Positions 35,955-44,066 of a stretch of DNA of 56,037 nt are shown here, in pieces; within the stretch, counting starts at the first letter, position 1; each line of letters starts with the position of its first letter. The stretch lies in NCBI GenBank assembly GCA_016926625.1, contig JAFGOE010000074.1, forward strand, positions 1 to 56,037. Reading direction: 5' to 3'. Made by a program: the position numbers and the translations under genes. This DNA is from Candidatus Zhuqueibacterota bacterium. GTDB taxonomy: Bacteria; Zhuqueibacterota; Zhuqueibacteria; Thermofontimicrobiales; Thiofontviventaceae. The notes under the pieces are model-generated. The model was not told where the DNA came from, searched no databases, and saw only the letters and a program-made list of their open reading frames with translations.

Positions 35955-36335
35955 AAAAAATAGGACACGAAGCTCACGAAGAAAAAAAAATATCACGAAG
36001 CCCACGAAGCCCTGCCCCTCCCTTCACGAAGAAAAATGCTGTCATTGCGCGCAATCCCCTCAATCTATGCAACGAATTTCTCTAAATCTTAATGTCCGCT
36101 GCAGTAGTGTATGGGATTGCTTCGTCTCCCGCTTCGCGAGATCCTCGCAATGACAGCATTTTTCTCTGTTTAGGTAGGGGCAGGGCTTCGTGTCCTTCGT
36201 GTCTCTTCGTTTCCTTCGTGGTTTGTGCTTTTAAGGTGTTGCGGTGGGCTCTGTGCCCTCGGTGGTTCCAGGCTTTTCTTCGTGAGCTTCGTGTCCTATC
36301 TGTTCAGGGATTGTGCGCTGGGCTTCGTAGTTACA
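35955..36335. repeat. Type A array, copy A6, with element B3 in its centre
   Basis: The left arm (35955-36025) has CACGAAGCTCACGAAG-like units. Element B3 (36032-36163) forms the middle. The right arm (36172-36335) has CTTCGTG and CTCTGTG units. It occupies most of the 534-base gap between the permease and the lipid-kinase gene. Confidence 0.83.
36032..36163. repeat. Palindromic element B, copy B3, with left-arm deletion
   Basis: This 132-bp element has the same ends as B1 and B2, but the left arm runs straight from ATTGCG into CGCAATCCCC. It has lost the hairpin and GACGAA that the right arm still holds (CCCGCTTCGCGAG). The centre is nearly identical to B1 (GCAACGAATTTCTCTAAATC; GTCCGCTGCAGTAGTGT). 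Confidence 0.85.
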
Positions 36336-36377
36336 TCTTTTTTTCATCTCCCACTTTAATCAAAATGATTTTTTTTC

Positions 36378-36406
36378 TTGACATTGATCCATGAATTACA
36401 TACATT
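36378..36406 (+). promoter_or_regulatory. Predicted promoter for the dagK-plsC pair
   Basis: TTGACA (36378-36383), 17 bases, TACATT (36401-36406), 53 bases before the ATG at 36459. Confidence 0.6.
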
Positions 36407-36458
36407 AAGCGTAATTTTAACGGTATTGTAACATAATAATTCATGAGAAAAGACAAAA

Positions 36459-37343
36459 ATGAACTTACTGCTCATCGTCAATCCAGTCGCCGGGAAAAAT
36501 AGAGGCGAAAAAGCGCTGCAGAGAGCGCTCCCGCTGCTGGAAAAAAAAAGAATTCATTACGATGTGAAAACGTCAGACTTCGCCGGTGCCACCGTCGAGA
36601 TCGCCCGGCAGCTTGATCCGTCCAAATATGACGGCGTTATCGCGGTAGGCGGGGACGGTACACTCTTCGAAATGCTGAACGGTCTGCTGAAATCGAAACC
36701 GAATCTCGAATTGCCCATTGGGCAGATCCCTGTGGGAACGGGTAACTCGTTCATCAAAGACCTTGCCATCGAAACCATCGACGATGCGATCGAAAAGATA
36801 GCAGGCGGTAAACATCGCAAGATCGATGTCGGATCATTTAAATACCCGGAGGGAGAGCACTATTTTATCAATCTGTTGGGGACTGGATTTGTCTCCAATG
36901 TCGCTCATCGCGCAGGAAGATATAAAGCCCTGGGTCCGCTCAGTTACGTTCTCGGCGTGTTTGGAGAGGTCGCCCGGCTGCGTTCAGTGCCCATGGAATT
37001 GACAGTCGATGGCAAGGTATTTACGCGCGATTACATTTTCGCTGAAATATGCAATTCGACAAAAACCGGCGGCAATATGATCATGGCACCTGAGGCAAAA
37101 ATCGATGATGGACTGCTGGATGTAATTTTGCTGAATAATCTTTCTAAAGTGAATTTACTCAAATTATTCCCCCAAATTTTTAAAGGAACTCATGTCGCCG
37201 ATTCACATGTGGAATCGTTCAGGGGAAAGCAGATCAAAATCGTTACCGATGTGCCACAACGGCTGACACCGGACGGAGAGGTGTTTGGTACGACTCCGAT
37301 TGAAGTATCGATATTACCACAAAAAGTCGCGATGTTTTGCTGA
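36459..37343 (+). CDS. dagK: Diacylglycerol/lipid kinase (YegS/DagK family)
   Basis: This 294-residue cytoplasmic, membrane-associated kinase carries the DAGK catalytic signature: NPVAGKNRG at 8-16, the nucleotide loop GGDGT at 64-68 and GTGNSF at 93-98. A C-terminal beta-sandwich follows (LTVDGKVF, LTPDGEVF). It would phosphorylate diacylglycerol or a related lipid alcohol with ATP. The stop shares its last base with the ATG of a PlsC gene (TGATG), so phosphatidic-acid metabolism is the clear theme. Substrate preference cannot be judged from sequence. Confidence 0.88.
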   Translation: MNLLLIVNPVAGKNRGEKALQRALPLLEKKRIHYDVKTSDFAGATVEIARQLDPSKYDGVIAVGGDGTLFEMLNGLLKSKPNLELPIGQIPVGTGNSFIKDLAIETIDDAIEKIAGGKHRKIDVGSFKYPEGEHYFINLLGTGFVSNVAHRAGRYKALGPLSYVLGVFGEVARLRSVPMELTVDGKVFTRDYIFAEICNSTKTGGNMIMAPEAKIDDGLLDVILLNNLSKVNLLKLFPQIFKGTHVADSHVESFRGKQIKIVTDVPQRLTPDGEVFGTTPIEVSILPQKVAMFC

Positions 37344-38053
37344 TGAAGTATCTGGTCTCTATATTGCTCTATCTGATCGGTCTGCCCACATTTCTTATCG
37401 TGGCGATCGTCGTCATTGTTTGTTCGTTCTTATTCAAACCTCAACAATACGACCGTTTTGTCAAAGCGCTGTGTCGTATCTTGTTGAGAACATTTTTTAT
37501 AAAAGTCGACGTCATTGGGATGGAGAGAATAGATCCGACTAAGACCTATATCTTCATGTCGAACCATGTTAACATTTTTGATGTTTTTGTCTTATACGGC
37601 TACATCCCCAATTTCGCTCGCGGCGTGGAACTGGACTCCCATTTTCGATGGCCGATATGGGGCAAGGTCATTACCCGATTCGGGAATATCCCCATCAGTC
37701 ACAAGAAGCTTCGAGGCGCCCTCAATAGTCTCAACAAGGCGGAACAGGCGATTCAGAACGGGACGTCCATTATCATTCTGCCGGAGGGGCATCGAACCAG
37801 AGATGGGAAGTTATTGCCATTCATGCGGGGCCCGTTCTTAATGGCACAAAAGGCCCGCACTGATATTGTGGCGACTGCCATGGTGGGTGCCTATAACATC
37901 AAGCGCGTGAGTCACTGGCTGATCAAACCGGGCACCGTTAAATTCGTGATCGGGGATGTCATTCGCTATGAATCGTTCAAAACGCTTTCCACCCACGAAT
38001 TAAAGGAGACGGTGAAAGAAAGCATCCAAAAATTATTAGATGAGAACCATTAG
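37343..38053 (+). CDS. plsC: 1-acyl-sn-glycerol-3-phosphate acyltransferase (PlsC family)
   Basis: This 236-residue protein has an N-terminal membrane segment (about 5-30) and the acyltransferase motif NHVNIFD with His75 and Asp80 (H-x4-D). Block III is EGHRTRDG, in place of the usual EGTRS. It transfers an acyl chain to lysophosphatidic acid at the inner membrane. The ATG at 37343 is preferred over an in-frame TTG at 37337 because it overlaps the kinase stop by one base and needs no separate ribosome site. Confidence 0.88.
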   Translation: MKYLVSILLYLIGLPTFLIVAIVVIVCSFLFKPQQYDRFVKALCRILLRTFFIKVDVIGMERIDPTKTYIFMSNHVNIFDVFVLYGYIPNFARGVELDSHFRWPIWGKVITRFGNIPISHKKLRGALNSLNKAEQAIQNGTSIIILPEGHRTRDGKLLPFMRGPFLMAQKARTDIVATAMVGAYNIKRVSHWLIKPGTVKFVIGDVIRYESFKTLSTHELKETVKESIQKLLDENH

Positions 38054-38174
38054 CCAGACGGTCATCGTCGTCGGATAGATTTTCGTGAAATCGATTTGTC
38101 AACCATATCGATCGCATGGAAAAACAGAGATGATCAGGCCTTGATAGAACTTTAGAATCAATTTTAAATAGATC

Positions 38175-38193
38175 ATATTAATTCAATAATTCG
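38175..38193 (+). repeat. Nineteen-base direct repeat shared with 4954-4972
   Basis: The string beginning ATATTAATTCAATAA is identical at 4954-4972 (after the M15 peptidase gene) and 38175-38193 (after plsC). The flanks differ. Both lie just downstream of a stop codon in + genes. Confidence 0.4.
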
Positions 38194-38232
38194 AACCGGC
38201 TGCGACACAAATGGATATGTCGGATGATACGA

Positions 38233-38360
38233 GGGCTATATCAAAAGTTAACTTGTAGTGACGAATTTATTCGTCAAATACCACATATTGTATGGAATGA
38301 GTATATTTACTAGCACCAATTGTGCTAAATATCATATAGTGTGACTTTTGATTCAGTCCC
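38233..38360 (+). repeat. MITE-like element C, copy C2 (most complete)
   Basis: This 128-bp element starts GGGCTATATCAAAAGTTA and ends GACTTTTGATTCAGTCCC, so its ends are imperfect inverted repeats. The shared core TAGTGACGAATTTATTCGTC lies near the left end and TATTTACTAGCACCAATTG in the middle. It fills much of the gap before the FakA-FakB gene, and its right end overlaps an upstream in-frame TTG of that gene. Confidence 0.65.
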
Positions 38361-38434
38361 GGAAACTCTTGATTCATGCAGTTGATAATCGAATTAACAT
38401 TGTGATTAACCAGATAGGACTACATATCAGGCAT

Positions 38435-40267
38435 ATGAATAAATTTAAAAACATGAAAATGAAGAAGATCCGCTACCTCGATGGGAAGCGGCTGAGGAAT
38501 GCAATTCTGGCCAGCACGACGCTGATATCCAGGATGCAGAATCATCTCAATAAGATAAATGTATTTCCTGTTGCGGACGGAGATACCGGTACCAATATGG
38601 CGCACACGATGAAACACATCGCATCCCGTCTCTTTAAGCTGCGGGATCGTTCGATATCTGAGGTGAGTAATGAGTTAGCGAAATCAGCCCTGATGGGCGC
38701 ACAGGGAAACTCAGGCGCTATTCTGGCTCAATTTTTTCATGGCTTTGCCGAGGGTGCCAAAGGAAAATGGCGACTGACCACGTCGGCTTTTGCCTCCGCC
38801 GTACAGCGAGCCAAACAAACCTCGTTTGAAGCGTTATCCGAGCCGCGCGATGGCACGATATTGACCGTGATCGACGATTGGGCAAATTACATCGAAGACG
38901 CCGCCACCAAAACTGAAGACTTCGTCGAATTGCTTAAAAAAGGCCTGAAACGAGCAAAACAGTCGCTAGCCGATACACCTAAAAAACTGGAAGTCTTGAA
39001 AAAAGCCGGTGTCGTCGATGCTGGTGCACAGGGGTTTGTGCATATATTAGAAGGCATCGTCCATTTCATCGAACAAGGAAAGTTGGAAAAGATATCTGCC
39101 CTGGACGAGGACAAGCTGTCCCCTGAAAGCAACGTAAATGTAAGAGAAATCGATTCAGACATTAAATTCCGTTTCTGCACTGAGTGTATGATCACTGCGC
39201 AGGAAATCGACAGATCGAAACTCAGAGAAGCTCTCAGAACCATGGGCGATTCATTGATTGTCGCCGGTGGTAGCGAACGGGTCCGAATTCATATCCACAC
39301 CAATACGCCCGACACGGTTTTCGCAACATCCTCCGCGTTCGGTGACATACTGGAGCGAAAAGTGGATGACATGGTCATTCAGCATCAATCGATCTATTCA
39401 GAGCACAAAATCGGGAAAATTGGGATCGTAACGGATTCTTCCTGTGATTTGCCGGACCATTTTATCGAAGATAACGATATTCACATCATCCCGGTAAAAT
39501 TAATTTTCGGAGATGAAGTCTATCGCGACAAGGTGGAAATCTCACCCGTAGAATTTTATGAAAAACTACTCACCTCACCATTTCATCCCACAACCTCGCA
39601 GCCTGCGGTTGCCGATGCCCTGTCAATATATGAACACGCCATTCAGCATTACGATGAAATCATCTCCATTCATCTGCCCCGTGCCTCGAGTGGTACACTC
39701 CAAACGATCGAAAAAGCAGTACAGATGTCAGGTAGTAAGAACATCCACTGTATCGATGGAAAGGGGATTTCTGCAGCGTTAGGACTGGTCGTCATGGAGG
39801 CAGTCCAGGCCGTCAAAGATGGGCTGAATGTCGATCAGATCAAAGAGAAAGTGCTAAAAGCCACGGAAAACGTTAAAATCTTTATCATGCTCCCGACGCT
39901 TAAATATCTGGTCAAAGGGGGCCGAGTCAGCAAACCCAAGGGATTGATCGGAAAAATTTTAAACCTTAAACCGTTAGTGTCGTTCGATTCTGACGGACGA
40001 GTCGCCCTGATATCGAAGGCATTTAATGAAAAGGCCGCGTTGAACAAGATAGTGGCCATGACAAAAGCACATTGCCGCTCCTATGGACGCGCTAAGTTTA
40101 TCGTAGCTCATGCCAATGCTTACGAGAAGGCACAATGGTGCGTCGAGCAGCTACGATCGATCCTGAATATCAGCGACGATATTCCCATCGTCGAAGCAGC
40201 ACCGGTATTGGGCGTGCACGCCGGTCCCGGCACAGTCGGCATCGCGGTCATTGGCTATGACGATTAG
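38435..40267 (+). CDS. Fused fatty acid kinase: FakA-like DAK2 domain plus DegV/FakB domain
   Basis: This protein has 610 residues from the ATG at 38435; ATGs at 38453 and 38459 are alternatives, and an in-frame TTG at 38348 lies inside element C2 and is unlikely. The N-terminal half is a FakA-type kinase (DAK2/DhaL nucleotide domain with VFPVADGDTGTNM at about 43-55 and SALMGAQGNSGAIL), followed by the DAK1_2-like region. From about 327 a DegV/FakB domain begins (IVTDSSCDLP, TTSQPAVAD, KYLVKGGRVSKPKG, AHANAYEKAQW). In Firmicutes these are separate proteins: FakB holds the fatty acid and FakA phosphorylates it. The acyl-phosphate would feed phospholipid synthesis, which fits plsC just upstream. 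Confidence 0.88.
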   Translation: MNKFKNMKMKKIRYLDGKRLRNAILASTTLISRMQNHLNKINVFPVADGDTGTNMAHTMKHIASRLFKLRDRSISEVSNELAKSALMGAQGNSGAILAQFFHGFAEGAKGKWRLTTSAFASAVQRAKQTSFEALSEPRDGTILTVIDDWANYIEDAATKTEDFVELLKKGLKRAKQSLADTPKKLEVLKKAGVVDAGAQGFVHILEGIVHFIEQGKLEKISALDEDKLSPESNVNVREIDSDIKFRFCTECMITAQEIDRSKLREALRTMGDSLIVAGGSERVRIHIHTNTPDTVFATSSAFGDILERKVDDMVIQHQSIYSEHKIGKIGIVTDSSCDLPDHFIEDNDIHIIPVKLIFGDEVYRDKVEISPVEFYEKLLTSPFHPTTSQPAVADALSIYEHAIQHYDEIISIHLPRASSGTLQTIEKAVQMSGSKNIHCIDGKGISAALGLVVMEAVQAVKDGLNVDQIKEKVLKATENVKIFIMLPTLKYLVKGGRVSKPKGLIGKILNLKPLVSFDSDGRVALISKAFNEKAALNKIVAMTKAHCRSYGRAKFIVAHANAYEKAQWCVEQLRSILNISDDIPIVEAAPVLGVHAGPGTVGIAVIGYDD

Positions 40268-40441
40268 CCATGTCGAAATTCAGCACGACGATTCTTCGTA
40301 CCTGATATGGAATAAATCGATAAATTTTTTGTATTAATGGATTTTATAAAGCCGGAATATTTTCTGGGATCACAATTAATATTAATTTATGCAACCAAAT
40401 GAAATACGCCGTTCCATCAAACTCAAATTCGTTCAACGGTT

Positions 40442-40461
40442 TTAATCCCGTTAGGGATTAA
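40442..40461. repeat. Perfect 8-bp palindrome TTAATCCC/GGGATTAA
   Basis: The stem TTAATCCC-GTTA-GGGATTAA lies 175 bases after the FakA-FakB stop and 30 bases before element C3. No U-tract follows on either strand, so it is not a clear terminator. It may belong to the left flank of the C3 element. Confidence 0.45.
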
Positions 40462-40489
40462 GTGTGGATAGTACGACAATTCCGTACAT

Positions 40490-40592
40490 GTAGTGACGAA
40501 TTTATTCGTCAAATACCACCTATTGTATGCAGAGAATAGATTTGCTACTAGTTGTGGTAAATATCTTGCAGTAGAACTTTTAATACAGTCCC
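40490..40592 (+). repeat. MITE-like element C, copy C3
   Basis: It contains the same core (TAGTGACGAATTTATTCGTC), then ACCTATTGTATGC, TTGCTACTAG and the right end GAACTTTTAATACAGTCCC. The left inverted-repeat end of C2 is not recognisable here. It lies in the 591-base gap 40268-40858. Confidence 0.65.
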
Positions 40593-40697
40593 AGGATGTT
40601 AAAATAGAAGCCCCTTTCCTCTATACAATGTTCGTACCATTTTTATTTCATTTATTCCCATGTTAAATTCGACTATAGCAATTTCTATGTGTAACCG

Positions 40698-40736
40698 GTC
40701 AATAGGGACATTCATTTTTTGAATGTTCCTATTGAC
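40698..40736. other. Long hairpin, 17-bp stem with T5 loop
   Basis: GTCAATAGGGACATTCA (40698-40714) pairs with TGAATGTTCCTATTGAC (40720-40736) with a single G-T position. The loop is five T, and TTTT follows at 40737. On the plus strand it could stop transcription from C3 or upstream before the small lipoprotein gene. A 68-codon minus-strand frame through it is not considered coding. Confidence 0.55.
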
Positions 40737-40858
40737 TTTTAGAATAAATTTACAGATATTATAGATAGAATAACAACGATCTGCATCGAAGATACGTCCC
40801 AACATTTGATTACTTCTATCGTATCTCTAAAATTCTCGCTATCCAATGGAGGATGAAA

Positions 40859-41056
40859 ATGAAGACGATTATCATGTTCATGATAATTCTACTGGTTTCC
40901 TCCTCGTGCGAACAACAAACCAATCCGTTTTCACCCAACTATGATTATGTTACCCACTTTGCTACGGAACCAGGACCGAATGCCATCGCCACCACGATAG
41001 ATAAACAATGTTTATACATCTCCAATTCGCAACCTTATCATCGACCATTTAAATAA
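40859..41056 (+). CDS. Small lipoprotein, unknown
   Basis: This 65-residue protein has a lipoprotein signal (MKTIIMFMIILLVSSSC, Cys17) and a short Asn/Pro-rich mature part without a known domain. GGAGG (40848-40852) lies six bases before the ATG at 40859, so this is preferred to the ATG at 40853, which touches the ribosome site. It is 42 bases upstream of cfa and may be co-transcribed with it. Expression is likely because the ribosome site and lipobox fit together; its role is unknown. Confidence 0.6.
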   Translation: MKTIIMFMIILLVSSSCEQQTNPFSPNYDYVTHFATEPGPNAIATTIDKQCLYISNSQPYHRPFK

Positions 41057-41098
41057 TTGTACGTATATATTTAAATATTTGACATATGTGGTGATGAC

Positions 41099-42214
41099 AT
41101 GAAAGCCAAAAATGCAGTATCGGATTTATTTTCAGGTGCGAGCATCGCCATTAATGGTGACAATCCATGGGACATTCAGGTACACGATGAGCGGCTGTAC
41201 CAACGGATTCTTAGTGATGCCGCTCTGGGACTGGGTGAATCCTATATGGATCATTGGTGGGATTGTGATGCATTGGATGAACTCATTAATAAGATGTACA
41301 GGGCAAGAATCCATGAAACAGTCACTGGTAACTGGAAAACGGCGCTGTTTGCTCTGCAAACGAAACTAACCAATCGCCAAAAAAGATCCCGGGCATCACA
41401 GGTCGGCGAACAGCATTATGATCTGGGGAATGACCTCTATGAGGCCATGCTCGATTCCCGCTTAAATTATACCTGTGCATATTGGAAAAATGCAAAAAAT
41501 CTCGATGAAGCGCAGGAGAACAAACTCGACCTGGTTTGTCGGAAAATCAATCTCAGACCGACGATGACCGTTCTCGAATTAGGTTGTGGTTGGGGTAGTT
41601 TCGCAAAATACGCGGCCGAGAAATACGGTTCGAAAGTCGTGTCAGTCAATATATCCAAAGAACAGGTCAAATTAGCCCGTGAACTATGCCAGGGATTACC
41701 CGTCGATATACGCCTGCAAGATTACCGTGAGGTCGATGGAAAATATGACGCCGTAGTATCGATAGGCATTCTCGAGCATGTGGGGTATAAAAATTATCGT
41801 ACCTATATGGAGGTCGTGAACCGTTGCCTCAAAGACGACGGCATCGGTTTCATTCATACTATTGGGAGTAATATAAGTTCTACATTTTCAAATAAATGGA
41901 CTGATAAATATATTTTTCCGAATGGTATGCTGCCCTCGATCGCTCAAATTGGTAAAGCCATGGAAGGATCATTCGTCATGGAAGATTGGCACAACTTCGG
42001 ACCAGATTACGACCGGACACTCACGGCATGGTACAATAATTTCAACAACGCCTGGCCGGGATTACAGGATAAATATGGCGAGCGATTTTATCGGATGTGG
42101 CGGTTTTATCTCCTCAGTGCAGCAGGTGGATTCAGAGCCCGGGCTCAACAGTTATGGCAAATAGTGTTCACAAAGCCAGGAAGAGAACAACCCCATTGTC
42201 GCATCAGCGAATGA
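41099..42214 (+). CDS. cfa: Cyclopropane-fatty-acyl-phospholipid synthase
   Basis: This 371-residue enzyme has the SAM motif LELGCGWGS (159-167), EQHYDLGNDLYEAMLD, the conserved Cys-Ala-Tyr-Trp at 126-129, and GILEHVGYKNY. It would add a methylene group from SAM across cis double bonds of membrane phospholipid acyl chains. N-terminal residues 1-95 are the usual small domain. GTGGTGATGAC before the ATG is a weak ribosome site. The lipid-gene cluster around it (dagK, plsC, fakAB fusion, reductase) supports membrane remodelling. It could also be an MmaA-type mycolic-acid-like methyltransferase, but the length and motifs favour Cfa. Confidence 0.92.
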   Translation: MKAKNAVSDLFSGASIAINGDNPWDIQVHDERLYQRILSDAALGLGESYMDHWWDCDALDELINKMYRARIHETVTGNWKTALFALQTKLTNRQKRSRASQVGEQHYDLGNDLYEAMLDSRLNYTCAYWKNAKNLDEAQENKLDLVCRKINLRPTMTVLELGCGWGSFAKYAAEKYGSKVVSVNISKEQVKLARELCQGLPVDIRLQDYREVDGKYDAVVSIGILEHVGYKNYRTYMEVVNRCLKDDGIGFIHTIGSNISSTFSNKWTDKYIFPNGMLPSIAQIGKAMEGSFVMEDWHNFGPDYDRTLTAWYNNFNNAWPGLQDKYGERFYRMWRFYLLSAAGGFRARAQQLWQIVFTKPGREQPHCRISE

Positions 42215-42343
42215 ATAGCTTTGTTTTAAATTAGTTGACGGCGAAGACAACGAATGATATACTCTGCATTCGTTTTAATGAAGCGTAACTCAATACACGA
42301 TATATACGAACAAAGAAGAGGCAGGATCATATCCTGATCATGA

Positions 42344-43327
42344 ATGCTTGATGCGACAGTGATCATCGTAGGGGGCGGACCCGCAGGCTCAAGCTGCGCC
42401 TGGAAATTGCAGGAAAATGGAATCGAATGTCTGATTCTCGATAAACAGAAATTTCCAAGGACGAAATTATGCGCCGGTTGGATTACGCCCGAGGTCATCG
42501 AGGATCTCAAAATGGATATCCATGATTATCCCTACAGCCTCACAAAATTTAATCGATTCCATATTCATCTCCCACATAAAGAGATGACGTTGAACGTAAG
42601 ACAATACGCCATCCGACGATATGAGTTCGACAACTGGTTAATAAGACGAGCCGGTATCAAAGTCGTCACACATGATGTACGCGAAATCAGGAAAGACGGC
42701 GACGAGTATGTTATCGATGACCGATATCGATGTCATTATTTGGTCGGTGCAGGTGGCACCTACTGTCCCGTTTATCGATCATTTTACAAGTATTCAAATC
42801 CTCGTCCCCAAAAATCGCTGGTGACCACGCTGGAGGAGGAATTCCCATACGACTACCAGGATGTAGATTGCCATTTATGGTTCCTGCAACATAAACTCCC
42901 CGGTTACTCATGGTACGTACCGAAAACCGATGGGTATCTTAACGTTGGCATCGGTGGTTTCCTGTATAAATTAAAATCAAACAACGATACGATCGTAAAG
43001 CAATGGCGACTCTTTATCGATGAATTAAAACGGCTCTCGTTAGTTACCGACCATCATTTCCACGAACGAGGATACAATTATTATATTCAACATCCTACGG
43101 ATATAGTTCAAAATGATAGACTATTCCTCATCGGTGATTCTGCCGGATTAGCGACAAAAGATATGGGAGAGGGTATCGGTCCCGCCATTAGAAGCGGTAT
43201 CCTGGCTGCTAACGCTATCATTTCCGGGAAATCGCTGTCCTTGCGGTCGGTGAAGAAATATAGCTTTCCAAAGTATCCTACACTGCTTAAATTATTGTTA
43301 GCCTATCTATTTAAAGTAAAAAAATAA
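42344..43327 (+). CDS. FAD-dependent geranylgeranyl-reductase-like oxidoreductase
   Basis: This 327-residue protein has an FAD dinucleotide motif VGGGPAGSSCAW (9-20), a LILDKQKFPRTKLCAG substrate-side motif, and the late LIGDSAGLATKDMGEGIGPAIRSG that contacts FAD. These are the features of the GGR/ChlP-like family, which reduces isoprenoid double bonds, and of related lipid reductases. It follows cfa on the same strand after 129 bases, so a lipid substrate is likely. It is somewhat shorter than archaeal GGR (about 390-450), lacking part of the C-terminal domain. Confidence 0.82.
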   Translation: MLDATVIIVGGGPAGSSCAWKLQENGIECLILDKQKFPRTKLCAGWITPEVIEDLKMDIHDYPYSLTKFNRFHIHLPHKEMTLNVRQYAIRRYEFDNWLIRRAGIKVVTHDVREIRKDGDEYVIDDRYRCHYLVGAGGTYCPVYRSFYKYSNPRPQKSLVTTLEEEFPYDYQDVDCHLWFLQHKLPGYSWYVPKTDGYLNVGIGGFLYKLKSNNDTIVKQWRLFIDELKRLSLVTDHHFHERGYNYYIQHPTDIVQNDRLFLIGDSAGLATKDMGEGIGPAIRSGILAANAIISGKSLSLRSVKKYSFPKYPTLLKLLLAYLFKVKK

Positions 43328-43498
43328 GCTGGTTCAATGAAGCATCTGCTTTATCTCGTATAAGCGGCAATTATTAATGTCGAAAAATATTTTTATCAAA
43401 TTACGTAACATTAATTGTTTGCCCGTATTACTAGATGTGATAACCATGACGGATTACAATGTGGTCGTTCAATAATATTGACTAACTATATTTTTTTA

Positions 43499-43527
43499 TT
43501 GACATTTACAGAATAACTTTGTATATT
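43499..43527 (+). promoter_or_regulatory. Strong predicted promoter before the DUF4239 fragment
   Basis: TTGACA (43499-43504), 17 bases, TATATT (43522-43527). The region 43328-43622 otherwise holds AT-rich sequence and a 17-codon ORF (43573-43626). Confidence 0.6.
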
Positions 43528-43622
43528 AAACCTATTGTTCTGTAAAATTAGATTTAAGTTGATTAATTATATATGGTTATCAAAACACAGTATCAATCTG
43601 TCATTTATACGAATATAGCAAT

Positions 43623-44066
43623 TTGATACTTGATAAAAACTGTGATTTAGTATATGACATCGAATTACAAAATAAATTGGATCTTATTCATAAAGAGGTC
43701 GGTAAGATAATAGGAAATAAAGAGATCCCTCCTGCCATAGCTAACGAAATAATGCATCATATCAACGATGCACTCGATTTTCGAGGAGATTGGACAGCAC
43801 ATGCAAAAGAAAGAATACCAGGAGTTTTATGGTTTCTGGTAATTCTTGCATCCATCGCATGGTGTCTGAGTTACCTCGGTCTAGCAGTGGATAATAAGAG
43901 CTTGACGTATATACTGAGTGGATTTACTTTTTTTATCGTGACTACCATCATCTTTTTTATCAGTGATATCGATGATCCGACAGATGGTGTTTGGAAATTC
44001 AACTTAGATCCGTTCAGGGCTTTAAATCAAGAAGCACAGAAATATCTTGATATCAGCACTAAATAG
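43623..44066 (+). CDS. Short DUF4239 (bestrophin-like) membrane protein, possibly 5'-truncated
   Basis: The frame encodes 147 residues from a TTG at 43623. It matches the C-terminal half of DUF4239: a helical stretch (IANEIMHHINDALDFRGDWTAH), then KERIPGVLWF, two membrane helices (about 68-85 and 95-115) and DIDDPTDGVWKFNLDPFRAL. The usual N-terminal half with two further helices is missing and no in-frame ATG lies upstream. A 17-codon ATG frame (43573-43626) ends in a TGA that overlaps the TTG by two bases, so coupled translation is conceivable. A consensus promoter lies upstream, so it may be expressed; otherwise it is a pseudogene. It abuts the aldolase gene tail to tail with no spacer. 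Confidence 0.6.
   Translation: MILDKNCDLVYDIELQNKLDLIHKEVGKIIGNKEIPPAIANEIMHHINDALDFRGDWTAHAKERIPGVLWFLVILASIAWCLSYLGLAVDNKSLTYILSGFTFFIVTTIIFFISDIDDPTDGVWKFNLDPFRALNQEAQKYLDISTK

Noticed and set aside
40599..40805. 68-codon minus-strand frame with an EIAIVEFNMGINE stretch
   Set aside because: It runs through a 17-bp hairpin and the end of the C3 flank, has no ribosome site, and I know no family that it matches; I treat it as non-coding.
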